DNA of 64,000 nt from Adenanthera pavonina (taxonomy: Eukaryota > Streptophyta > Magnoliopsida > Fabales > Fabaceae). Below, one piece after another: positions 53,230 through 64,000 of the stretch; within the stretch, counting starts at the first letter, position 1; every line of letters starts with the position of its first letter. A program made the translations under genes and the position numbers. The stretch lies in contig JAIVEN010000044.1 of assembly GCA_026686845.1 (NCBI GenBank), positions 366,572-430,571 on the forward strand, read 5' to 3'. Below the pieces are notes generated by a model. It ran no database searches, had not been told where the DNA came from, and saw nothing but the letters and a program-made list of their open reading frames with translations.

Positions 53230-55500
53230 CCAGTAGGAAGAAACGTGCACAACTCGGATTCATCATCACGGCATTTTGGCCAAACGATCCAACTTTATGA
53301 AAATGCATTGAAAAGCAAATGAAAACAGAAAATCTCTCGAAATTTGCAACACGAAGAGAGCTAGTGAGTTTATCCGACATCCTCACACCAATTTGAGCCT
53401 TGGTTGATGACATAAACACAATCGGATTCCGCTTTAACCTCATTTTGTTTGAAAGTTCCAGGTTTCTAAACATTCATCTGGAGGCTCTACGGAGGAGAAT
53501 GCCACAAGATTTGCAATTTTACGCGACCTAGGGAGTTTATGCGGCTTACTCACAACAAGTCGAGTCCAGTTGGAAGAAATGTGCACAACTCGGCTTCATC
53601 ATCACGCCATTTTGGCCAAACGATCCAACTTTATGAAATGCATTGAAAAGCAAATGAAAACAGAAAATCTCTCGAAATTTGCAACACAGAGAGCTAGTGA
53701 GTTTATCCGACATCCTCACACCAATTTGAGCCTTGGTTGATGAAATAAACACAATCGGATTCCACTTTAACCTCATTTTGTTTGAAAGTTCCAGGTTTAT
53801 AAACATTCATCTGTAGCCTCTAAGGGGGAGAATGCCACAAGATTTGGAATTTTAAGCGAGGTAGGGAGTTTATGGGTCTTACTCACAACAAGTCGAGTCC
53901 AGTTGGATGAAACGTGCACAACTCGGCCTCATCATCGCGCCATTTTGGCCAAATGATCCAACTTTATGAAAATGCTATGAAAGGCAAATGAAAACAGAAA
54001 ATCTCTCGAAATTTACAACACGAAGAGAGCTAGTGAGTTTATCCGACATCCTCACACCAATTTGAGCCTTGGTTGATGAAATAAACACAATCGGATTCCG
54101 CTTTAACCTCATTTTGTTTGAAAGTTCCAGGTTTCTAAACATTCATCTGTAGCCTCTAAGGGGGAGAATGCCACAAGATTTGGAATTTTAAGCGAGGTAG
54201 GGAGTTTATGGGTCTTACTTACAACAAGTCGAGTCCAGTTGGATGAAACGTGCACAACTCGGCCTCATCATCGCGCCATTTTGGCCAAATGATCCAACTT
54301 TATGAAAATGCTATGAAAGGCAAATGAAAACAGAAAATCACTCGAAATTTGCAACACGAAGAGAGCTAGTGAGATTATCCAACATCCTCACACCAATTTG
54401 AGCCTTGGTTGATGAAATAAACACAATCGGATTCCACTTTAACCTCATTTTGTTTGAAAGTTCCAGGTTTATAAACATTCATCTGTAGCCTCTAAGGGGG
54501 AGAATGCCACAAGATTTGGAATTTTAAGCGAGGTAGGGAGTTTATGGGTCTTACTCACAACAAGTCGAGTCCAGTTGGATGAAACGTGCACAACTCGGCC
54601 TCATCATCACGCCATTTTGGCCAAATAATCCAACTTTATGAAAATGCATAGAAAAGCAAATGAAAATAGAAAATCTCTCGAAATTTGCAACACGAAGAGA
54701 GCTAGTGAGATTATCCGACATCCTCACACCAATTTGAGCCTTGGTTGATGAAATAAACACAATCGGATTCCGCTTTAACCTCATTTTGTTTGAAAGTTCC
54801 AGGTTTCTAAACATTCATATGGAGCCTCTAAGGAGGAGAATGCCACAAGATTTGGAATTTTAAGCGACCTAGGGGGTTTATGCGGCTTACTCACAACAAG
54901 TCGAGTCCAGTAGGAAGAAACGTGCACAACTCGGCCTCATCATCACGCCATTTTGGCCAAACGATCCAACTTTATGACAATGCTATGAAAGGCAAATGAA
55001 AACAGAAAATCTCTCAAAATTTGCAACACGAAGAGAGCTAGTGAGTTTATCCGACATCCTCACACCAATTTGAGCCTTGGTTGATGAAATAAACACAATC
55101 GGATTCCGCTTTAACCTCATTTTGTTTGAAAGTTCCAGGTTTCTAAACATTCATATGGAGCCTCTAAGGAGGAGAATGCCACAAGATTTGGAATTTTAAG
55201 CGACTTAGGGGGTTTATGCGGCTTACTCACAACAAGTCGAGTCCAGTAGGAAGAAACGTGCACAACTCGGCCTCATCATCACGCCATTTTGGCCAAACGA
55301 TCCAACTTTATCAAAATGCTATGAAAAGCAAATGAAAACAGAAAATCTCTCGAAATTTGCAACACGAAGAGAGCTAGTGAGTTTATCCGACATCCTCACA
55401 CCAATTTGAGCCTTGGTTGATGACATAAACACAATCGGATTCCGCTTTAACCTCATTTTGTTTGAAAGTTCCAGGTTTCTAAACATTCATCTGGAGGCTC
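53230..55500 (+). repeat. 8-monomer cassette, copy 1
   Basis: This copy matches 55916-58190 at an offset of about 2686 bp. Shared private variants are CATCACGGCATTTTGG, ATTTACAACACGAAG, GAAAATCACTC and CCAAATAATCC. The 2-bp shortfall from 8 x 336 reflects small indels. Confidence 0.7.
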
Positions 55501-55915
55501 TACGGAGGAGAATGCCACAAGATTTGCAATTTTACGCGACCTAGGGAGTTTATGCGGCTTACTCACAACAAGTCGAGTCCAGTTGGAAGAAATGTGCACA
55601 AACTCGGCTTCATCATCACGCCATTTTGGCCAAACGATCCAACTTTATGAAAATGCATTGAAAAGCAAATGAAAACAAAAAATCTCTCGAAATTTGCAAC
55701 ACGAAGAGAGCTAGTGAGATTATCCGACATCCTCACACCAATTTGAGCCTTGGTTGATGAAATAAACACAATCGGATTCCGCTTTAAACCTCATTTTGTT
55801 TGAAAGTTCCAGGTTTCTAAACATTCATCTGGAGCCTCTAAGGAGGAGAATGCCACAAGATTTGGAATTTTAAGCGACCTAGGGGGTTTATGCGGCTTAC
55901 TCACAACAAGTCGTG

Positions 55916-58190
55916 TCCAGTAGGAAGAAACGTGCACAACTCGGCCTCATCATCACGGCATTTTGGCCAAACGATCCAACTTTATCAAAATGCTATGAAA
56001 AGCAAATGAAAACAGAAAATCTCTCGAAATTTGCAACACGAAGAGAGCTAGTGAGTTTATCCGACATCCTCACACCAATTTGAGCCTTGGTTGATGACAT
56101 AAACACAATCGGATTCCGCTTTAACCTCATTTTGTTTGAAAGTTCCAGGTTTCTAAACATTCATCTGGAGGCTCTACGGAGGAGAATGCCACAAGATTTG
56201 CAATTTTACGCGACCTAGGGAGTTTATGCGGCTTACTCACAACAAGTCGAGTCCAGTTGGAAGAAATGTGCACAACTCGGCTTCATCATCACGCCATTTT
56301 GGCCAAACGATCCAACTTTATGAAAATGCATTGAAAAGCAAATGAAAACAGAAAATCTCTCGAAATTTGCAACACAGAGAGCTAGTGAGTTATCCGACAT
56401 CCTCACACCAATTTGAGCCTTGGTTGATGAAATAAACACAATCGGATTCCACTTTAACCTCATTTTGTTTGAAAGTTCCAGGTTTATAAACATTCATCTG
56501 TAGCCTCTAAGGGGGAGAATGCCACAAGATTTGGAATTTTAAGCGAGGTAGGGAGTTTATGGGTCTTACTCACAACAAGTCGAGTCCAGTTGGATGAAAC
56601 GTGCAACACTCGGCCTCATCATCGCGCCATTTTGGCCAAATGATCCAACTTTATGAAAATGCTATGAAAGGCAAATGAAAACAGAAAATCTCTCGAAATT
56701 TACAACACGAAGAGAGCTAGTGAGTTTATCCGACATCCTCACACCAATTTGAGCCTTGGTTGATGAAATAAACACAATCGGATTCCGCTTTAACCTCATT
56801 TTGTTTGAAAGTTCCAGGTTTCTAAACATTCATCTGTAGCCTCTAAGGGGGAGAATGCCACAAGATTTGGAATTTTAAGCGAGGTAGGGAGTTTATGGGT
56901 CTTACTTACAACAAGTCGAGTCCAGTTGGATGAAACGTGCACAACTCGGCCTCATCATCGCGCCATTTTGGCCAAATGATCCAACTTTATGAAATGCTAT
57001 GAAAGGCAAATGAAAACAGAAAATCACTCAAAATTTGCAACACGAAGAGAGCTAGTGAGATTATCCAACATCCTCACACCAATTTGAGCCTTGGTTGATG
57101 AAATAAACACAATCGGATTCCACTTTAACCTCATTTTGTTTGAAAGTTCCAGGTTTATAAACATTCATCTGTAGCCTCTAAGGGGGAGAATGCCACAAGA
57201 TTTGGAATTTTAAGCGAGGTAGGGAGTTTATGGGTCTTACTCACAACAAGTCGAGTCCAGTTGGATGAAACGTGCACAACTCGGCCTCATCATCACGCCA
57301 TTTTGGCCAAATAATCCAACTTTATGAAAATGCATAGAAAAGCAAATGAAAATAGAAAATCTCTCGAAATTTGCAACACGAAGAGAGCTAGTGAGATTAT
57401 CCGACATCCTCACACCAATTTGAGCCTTGGTTGATGAAATAAACACAATCGGATTCCGCTTTAACCTCATTTTGTTTGAAAGTTCCAGGTTTCTAAACAT
57501 TCATATGGAGCCTCTAAGGAGGAGAATGCCACAAGATTTGGAATTTTAAGCGACCTAGGGGGTTTATGCGGCTTACTCACAACAAGTCGAGTCCAGTAGG
57601 AAGAAACGTGCACAACTCGGCCTCATCATCACGCCATTTTGGCCAAACGATCCAACTTTATGAAAATGCTATGAAAGGCAAATGAAAACAGAAAATCTCT
57701 CAAAATTTGCAACACGAAGAGAGCTAGTGAGTTTATCCGACATCCTCACACCAATTTGAGCCTTGGTTGATGAAATAAACACAATCGGATTCCGCTTTAA
57801 CCTCATTTTGTTTGAAAGTTCCAGGTTTCTAAACATTCATATGGAGCCTCTAAGGAGGAGAATGCCACAAGATTTGGAATTTTAAGCGACTTAGGGGGTT
57901 TATGCGGCTTACTCACAACAAGTCGAGTCCAGTAGGAAGAAACGTGCACAACTCGGCCTCATCATCACGCCATTTTGGCCAAACGATCCAACTTTATCAA
58001 AATGCTATGAAAAGCAAATGAAAACAGAAAATCTCTCGAAATTTGCAACACGAAGAGAGCTAGTGAGTTTATCCGACATCCTCACACCAATTTGAGCCTT
58101 GGTTGATGACATAAACACAATCGGATTCCGCTTTAACCTCATTTTGTTTGAAAGTTCCAGGTTTCTAAACATTCATCTGGAGGCTCTACG
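55916..58190 (+). repeat. 8-monomer cassette, copy 2
   Basis: This is the partner of 53230-55500, with the same order of monomer types and private variants. It has its own small indels, for example a lost T in GTGAGTTATCC near 56390 and a lost A near 56992. Confidence 0.7.
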
Positions 58191-61100
58191 GAGGAGAATG
58201 CCACAAGATTTGCAATTTTACGCGACCTAGGGAGTTTATGCGGCTTACTCACAACAAGTCGAGTCCAGTTGGAAGAAATGTGCACAACTCGGCTTCATCA
58301 TCACGCCATTTTGGCCAAACGATCCAACTTTATGAAAATGCATTGAAAAGCAAATGAAAACAGAAAATCTCTCGAAATTTGCAACACAGAGAGCTAGTGA
58401 GTTTATCCGACATCCTCACACCAATTTGAGCCTTGGTTGATGAAATAAACACAATCGGATTCCACTTTAACCTCATTTTGTTTGAAAGTTCCAGGTTTAT
58501 AAACATTCATCTGTAGCCTCTAAGGGGGAGAATGCCACAAGATTTGGAATTTTAAGCGAGGTAGGGAGTTTATGGGTCTTACTCACAACAAGTCGAGTCC
58601 AGTTGGATGAAACGTGCACAACTCGGCCTCATCATCGTGCCATTTTGGCCAAATGATCGAACTTTATGAAAATGCTATGAAAGGCAAATGAAAACAGAAA
58701 ATCTCTCGAAATTTGCAACACGAAGAGAGCTAGTGAGTTTATCCGACATCCTCAGACCAATTTGAGCCTTGGTTGATGAAATAAACAGAATCGGATTCCG
58801 CTTTAACCTCATTTTGTTTGAAAGTTCCAGGTTTCTAAACATTCATATGGAGCTTCTAAGGAGGAGAATGCCACAAGATTTGGAATTTTAAGCGACCTAG
58901 GGGGTTTATGCGGCTTACTCACAACAAGTCGTGTCCAGTAGGAAGAAACGTGCACAACTCGGCCTCATCATCATGCCATTTTGGCCAAACGATCCAACTT
59001 TATGAAAATGCTATGAAAAGCAAATGAAAACAGAAAATCTCTCGAAATTTGCAACACGAAGAGAGCTAGTGAGTTTATCCGACATCCTCACACCAATTTG
59101 AGCCTTGGTTGATGACATAAACACAATCGGATTCTACTTTAACCTCATTTTGTTTGAAAGTTCCAGGTTTCTAAACATTCATCTGGAGGCTCTACGGAGG
59201 AGAATGCCACAAGATTTGCAATTTTACACGACCTAGGGAGTTTATGCGGCTTACTCACAACAAGTCGAGTCCAGTTGGAAGAAATGTGCACAACTCGGCT
59301 TCATCATCACGCCATTTTGGCCAAACGATCCAACTTTATGAAAATGCATTGAAAAGCAAATGAAAACAGAAAATCTCTCGAAATTTGCAACACAGAGAGC
59401 TAGTGAGTTTATCCGACATCCTCACACCAATTTGAGCCTTGGTTGATGACATAAACACAATCGGATTCCGCTTTAACCTCATTTTGTTTGAAAGTTCCAG
59501 GTTTCTAAACATTCATCTGTAGCCTGTAAGGGGGAGAATGCCACAAGATTTGGAATTTTAAGCGAGGTAGGGAGTTTATGGGTCTTACTTACAACAAGTC
59601 GAGTCCAGTTGGATGAACGTGCACAACTCGGCCTCATCATCGCGCCATTTTGGCCAAATGATCCAACTTTATGAAAATGCTATGAAAGGCAAATGAAAAC
59701 AGAAAATCTCTCGAAATTTGCAACACGAAGAGAGCTAGTGAGATTATCCCACATCCTCACACCAATTTGAGCCTTGGTTGATGAAATAAACACAATCGGA
59801 TTCCACTTTAACCTCATTTTGTTTGAAAGTTCCAGGTTTATAAACATTCATCTGTAGCCTCTAAGGGGGAGAATGCCACAAGATTTGGAATTTTAAGCGA
59901 GGTAGGGAGTTTATGGGTCTTACTCACAACAAGTCGAGTCCAGTTGGATGAAACGTGCACAACTCGGCCTCATCATCGCGCCATTTTGGCCAAATGATCC
60001 AACTTTATGAAAATGCTATGAAAGGCAAATGAAAACAGAAAATCTCTCGAAATTTGCAACACGAAGAGAGCTAGTGAGATTATCCAACATCCTCACACCA
60101 ATTTGAGCCTTGGTTGATGAAATAAACACAATCGGATTCCGCTTTAACCTCATTTTGTTTGAAAGTTCCAGGTTTCTAAACATTCATATGGAGCCTCTAA
60201 GGAGGAGAATGCCACAAGATTTGGAATTTTAAGCGACCTAGGGGGTTTATGCAGCTTACTCACAACAAGTCGAGTCCAGTAGGAAGAAACGTGCACAACT
60301 CGGCCTCATCATCACGCCATTTTGGCCAAACGATCCAACTTTATGAAAATGCATTGAAAAGCAAATGAAAACAGAAAATCTCTCGAAATTTGCAACACGA
60401 AGAGAGCTAGTGAGTTTATCCGACATCCTCACACCAATTTGAGCCTTGGTTGATGACATAAACACAATCGGATTCCGCTTTAACCTCATTTTGTTTGAAA
60501 GTTCCAGGTTTCTAAACATTCATATGGAGCCTCTAAGGAGGAGAATGCCACAAGATTTGGAATTTTAAGCGACCTAGGGGGTTTATGCGGCTTACTCACA
60601 ACAAGTCGAGTCCAGTAGGAAGAAACGTGCACAACTCGGCCTCATCATCACGCCATTTTGGCCAAACGATCCAACTTTATGAAAATGCATTGAAAAGCAA
60701 ATGAAAACAGAAAATCTCTCGAAATTTGCAACACGAAGAGAGCTAGTGAGTTTATCCGACATCCTCACACCAATTTGAGCCTTGGTTGATGACATAAACA
60801 CAATCGGATTCCGCTTTAACCTCATTTTGTTTGAAAGTTCCAGGTTTCTAAACATTCATCTGTAGCCTGTAAGGGGGAGAATGCCACAAGATTTGGAATT
60901 TTAAGCGAGGTAGGGAGTTTATGGGTCTTACTTACAACAAGTCGAGTCCAGTTGGATGAAACGTGCACAACTCGGCCTCATCATCGCGCCATTTTGGCCA
61001 AATGATCCAACTTTATGAAAATGCTATGAAAGGCAAGTGAAAACAGAAAATCTCCCGAAATTTGCAACACGAAGAGAGCTAGTGAGATTATCCCACATCC

Positions 61101-61263
61101 TCACACCAATTTGAGCCTTGGTTGATAAAATAAACACAATCGGATTCCACTTTAACCTCATTTTGTTTGAAAGTTCCAGGTTTATAAACATTCATCTGTA
61201 GCCTCTAAGGGGGAGAATGCCACAAGATTTGGAATTTTAAGCGAGGTAGGGAGTTTATGGGTC

Positions 61264-63950
61264 TTACTCACAACAAGTCGAGTCCAGTTGGATGAAACGT
61301 GCACAACTCGGCCTCATCATCACGCCATTTTGGCCAAATGATCCAACTTTATGAAAATGCATAGAAAAGCAAATGAAAACAGAAAATCTCTCGAAATTTG
61401 CAACACGAAGAGAGCTAGTGAGATTATCCGACATCCTCACACCAATTTGAGCCTTGGTTGATGAAATAAACACAATCGGATTCCGCTTTAACCTCATTTT
61501 GTTTGAAAGTTCCAGGTTTCTAAACATTCATATGGAGCCTCTAAGGAGGAGAATGCCACAAGATTTGGAATTTTAAGCGACCTAGGGGGTTTATGCGGCT
61601 TACTCACAACAAGTCGTGTCCAGTTGGAAGAAACGTGCACAACTCGGCCTCATCATCACGCCATTTTGGCCAAACGATCCAACTTTATGAAAATGCTATG
61701 AAAGGCAAATGAAAACAGAAAATCTCTCGAAATTTGCAACACGAAGAGAGCTAGTGAGTTTATCCGACATCCTCACACCAATTTGAGCCTTGGTTGATGA
61801 AATAAACACAATCGGATTCCGCTTTAACCTCATTTTGTTTGAAAGTTCCAGGTTTCTAAACATTCATATGGAGCCTCTAAGGAGGAGAATGCCACAAGAT
61901 TTGGAATTTTAGCGACCTAGGGGGTTTATGCGGCTTACTCACAACAAGTCGAGTCCAGTAGGAAGAAACGTGCACAACTCCGCCTCATCATCACGCCATT
62001 TTGGCCAAACGATCCAACTTTATCAAAATGCTATGAAAAGCAAATGAAAACAGAAAATCTCTCGAAATTTGCAACACGAAGAGAGCTAGTGAGTTTATCC
62101 GACATCCTCACACCAATTTGAGCCTGGTTGATGACATAAACACAATCGGATTCCGCTTTAACCTCATTTTGTTTGAAAGTTCCAGGTTTCTAAACATTCA
62201 TCTGGAGGCTCTACGGAGGAGAATGCCACAAGATTTGCAATTTTAACGCGACCTAGGGAGTTTATGCGGCTTACTCACAACAAGTCGAGTCCAGTTGGAA
62301 GAAATGTGCACAACTCGGCTTCATCATCACGCCATTTTGGCCAAACGATCCAACTTTATGAAAATGCATTGAAAAGCAAATGAAAACAGAAAATCTCTCG
62401 AAATTTGCAACACGAAGAGAGCTAGTGAGTTTATCCGACATCCTAACACCAATTTGAGCCTTGGTTGATGACATAAACACAATCGGATTCCGCTTTAACC
62501 TCATTTTGTTTGAAAGTTCCAGGATTCTAAACATTCATCTGTAGCCTCTAAGGGGGAGAATGCCACAAGATTTGGAATTTTAAGTGAGGTAGGGAGTTTA
62601 TGGGTCTTACTTACAACAAGTCGAGTCCAGTTGGATGAAACGTGCACAACTCGGCCTCATCATCGCGCCATTTTGGCCAAATGATCCAACTTTATGAAAA
62701 TGCTATGAAAGGCAAATGAAAACAGAAAATCTCTCGAAATTTGCAACACGAAGAGAGCTAGTGAGATTATCCCACATCCTCACACCAATTTGAGCCTTGG
62801 TTGATGAAATAAACACAATCGGATTCCACTTTAACCTCATTTTGTTTGAAAGTTCCAGGTTTATAAACATTCATCTGTAGCCTCTAAGGGGGAGAATGCC
62901 ACAACATTTGGAATTTTAAGCGAGGTAGGGAGTTTATGGGTCTTACTCACAACAAGTCGAGTCCAGTTGGATGAAACGTGCACAACTCGGCCTCATCATC
63001 ACGCCATTTTGGCCAAATGATCCAACTTTATGAAAATGCATAGAAAAGCAAATGAAAACAAAAAATCTCTCGAAATTTGCAACACGAAGAGAGCTAGTGA
63101 GATTATCCGACATCCTCACACCAATTTGAGCCTTGGTTGATGAAATAAACACAATCGGATTCCGCTTTAACCTCATTTTGTTTGAAAGTTCCAGGTTTCT
63201 AAACATTCATATGGAGCCTCTAAGGAGGAGAATGCCACAAGATTTGGAATTTTAAGCGACCTAGGGGGTTTATGCGGCTTACTCACAACAAGCCGTGTCC
63301 AGTAGGAAGAAACGTGCACAACTCGGCCTCATCATCACGCCATTTTGGCCAAACGATCCAACTTTATGAAAATGCTATGAAAGGCAAATGAAAACAGAAA
63401 ATCTCTCGAAATTTGCAACACGAAGAGAGCTAGTGAGTTTATCCGACATCCTCACACCAATTTGAGCCTTGGTTGATGAAATAAACACAATCGGATTCCG
63501 CTTTAACCTCATTTTGTTTGAAAGTTCCAGGTTTCTAAACATTCATATGGAGCCTCTAAGGAGGAGAATGCCACAAGATTTGGAATTTTAGCGACCTAGG
63601 GGGTTTATGCGGCTTACTCACAACAAGTCGAGTCCAGTAGGAAGAAACGTGCACAACTCGGCCTCATCATCACGCCATTTTGGCCAAACGATCCAACTTT
63701 ATCAAAATGCTATGAAAAGCAAATGAAAACAGAAAATCTCTCGAAATTTGCAACACGAAGAGAGCTAGTGAGTTTATCCGACATCCTCACACCAATTTGA
63801 GCCTTGGTTGATGACATAAACACAATCGGATTCCGCTTTAACCTCATTTTGTTTGAAAGTTCCAGGTTTCTAAACATTCATCTGGAGGCTCTACGGAGGA
63901 GAATGCCACAAGATTTGCAATTTTACGCGACCTAGGGAGTTTTATGCGGC
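61264..63950 (+). repeat. 5-monomer cassette (D-C-C-A-B), about 1680-bp period
   Basis: The monomer order from 61264 repeats from 62943. A one-base deletion (TTTTAGCGACC) recurs about 1680 bp apart (near 61909 and 63588), and the CCCACATCC variant recurs near 61092 and 62771. The second copy runs to the window edge. Confidence 0.65.
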
Positions 63951-64000
63951 TTACTCACAACAAGTCGAGTCCAGTTGGAAGAAATGTGCACAACTCGGCT

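Larger units (their letters stand above)
2740..64000 (+). repeat. 336-bp satellite tandem array, about 182 monomers, continues past the right edge
   Basis: The same block recurs head to tail. Recognisable landmarks in order are GTGCACAACTCGGC, CATTTTGGCCAAACGATCC, CTCTCGAAATTTGCAACACG, GAGTTTATCCGACATCC, AATCGGATTCCGCTTTAACC, GAATGCCACAAGATTTG and TTACTCACAACAAGTCGAG. Equivalent positions are 336 bp apart (for example 17490, 18162, 18498, 18834, 19170, 19506, 19842). Divergence between monomers is mostly point substitutions with rare 1-2 bp indels. All copies share one orientation, and no transposon or unrelated sequence interrupts about 61 kb. I see no gene in it. The plain reading is a plant heterochromatic satellite; centromeric status is unknown. 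Confidence 0.97.
36640..64000 (+). repeat. right-hand satellite domain built from monomer types A, B, C and D
   Basis: Type A has a 2-bp deletion (AACACAGAGAGC) plus GATTCCACTTT and CTAAGGGGG. Type B has GGATGAAACG, ATCGCGCC, AAATGATCC and CTATGAAAGGC. Type C has CAGTAGGAAGAAACG, ATCACGCC, GATGACATAAAC and usually CTATGAAAAGC. Type D has GGATGAAACG with ATCACGCC and TGCATAGAAAAGC. A-B-C trimers of 1006 bp are clear (A at 36671 and 37677, and at 40025 and 41031). Further right, B-D-C-C-A cassettes are common. I did not find the type A deletion or the AAAGGCAAATG variant left of about 36.6 kb. Confidence 0.75.

Noticed and set aside
3721..63206. Dozens of near-identical minus-strand ORFs of about 87 codons, one per monomer
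   Set aside because: The monomer length of 336 is divisible by 3, so one chance frame without internal stops recurs in every copy. The ORFs are broken by the 1-2 bp indels typical of type A and other monomers, match no protein family I recognise, and have no promoter context. They are a by-product of the satellite.
2740..64000. CRISPR-like or bacterial repeat array
   Set aside because: Repeats are contiguous 336-bp units without unique spacers, and there are no cas genes. The flanking element is a plant LTR retrotransposon.
2740..64000. Ribosomal intergenic spacer or 5S rRNA repeat array
   Set aside because: No 5S or 45S rRNA segment, pol I promoter or pol III internal control region is recognisable in the monomer, and every base of the 336-bp unit is accounted for by the two diverged halves.

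Overview
This window looks like plant nuclear heterochromatin, probably from a eudicot. It has two parts. Bases 1-2739 are the 3' end of an LTR retrotransposon, and bases 2740-64000 are one essentially unbroken tandem array of a satellite with a monomer of about 336 bp. I see no host protein gene, rRNA, tRNA, CRISPR array or prokaryotic operon. The plant assignment rests on the Ty1/copia-type polypurine tract and LTR ends and on the AT-rich satellite organisation. I do not recognise the satellite as a named family and cannot name the species.

Region 1 (1-2739). An open reading frame enters from the left edge and stops at 622. It encodes the C-terminus of an acidic, Pro/Ser-rich protein with a basic Lys-rich tail, probably an extra (non-pol) retroelement ORF. 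A short untranslated stretch with a G-rich tract (801-809) and the main polypurine tract (865-878) follows. A complete 3' LTR (879-2739, 1861 bp, TGTT...AACA) comes next. The LTR has an unusual U3 built from reiterated stem-loop-like inverted repeats, three AACGGATA boxes and a TATA box at 2187-2196. The 5' LTR, primer-binding site, gag and pol lie outside the window.

Region 2 (2740-64000). The retroelement ends directly in satellite sequence, in the middle of the array, so it appears to have inserted into the satellite. About 182 head-to-tail monomers follow. Nearly all keep a 336-bp length to within 1-2 bp. The exception is one 119-bp remnant at 47459-47577. Each 336-bp monomer is itself a diverged dimer of two halves of about 168 bp.

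The array is a patchwork of higher-order repeats. These include interleaved 5- and 6-monomer offsets (10.7-14.4 kb), a dimeric block (17.45-19.47 kb), an 8-monomer duplication (21.6-26.5 kb) and 4-monomer duplications (28.2-30.5 and 34.25-36.2 kb). From about 36.6 kb to the end a different set of monomer types, here called A, B, C and D, takes over. They are arranged in A-B-C trimers and in longer 5- and 8-monomer cassettes. Recurrent minus-strand ORFs of about 87 codons occur once per monomer. They follow from the monomer length being divisible by three and are not reported as genes.

The window therefore documents satellite evolution: an ancient half-unit duplication, local homogenisation into competing higher-order families, patches consistent with gene conversion, a deletion junction and a retroelement insertion. 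Whether the array is centromeric, pericentromeric or subtelomeric cannot be decided from sequence alone. All comparisons were made by eye, so monomer counts and block edges are approximate.
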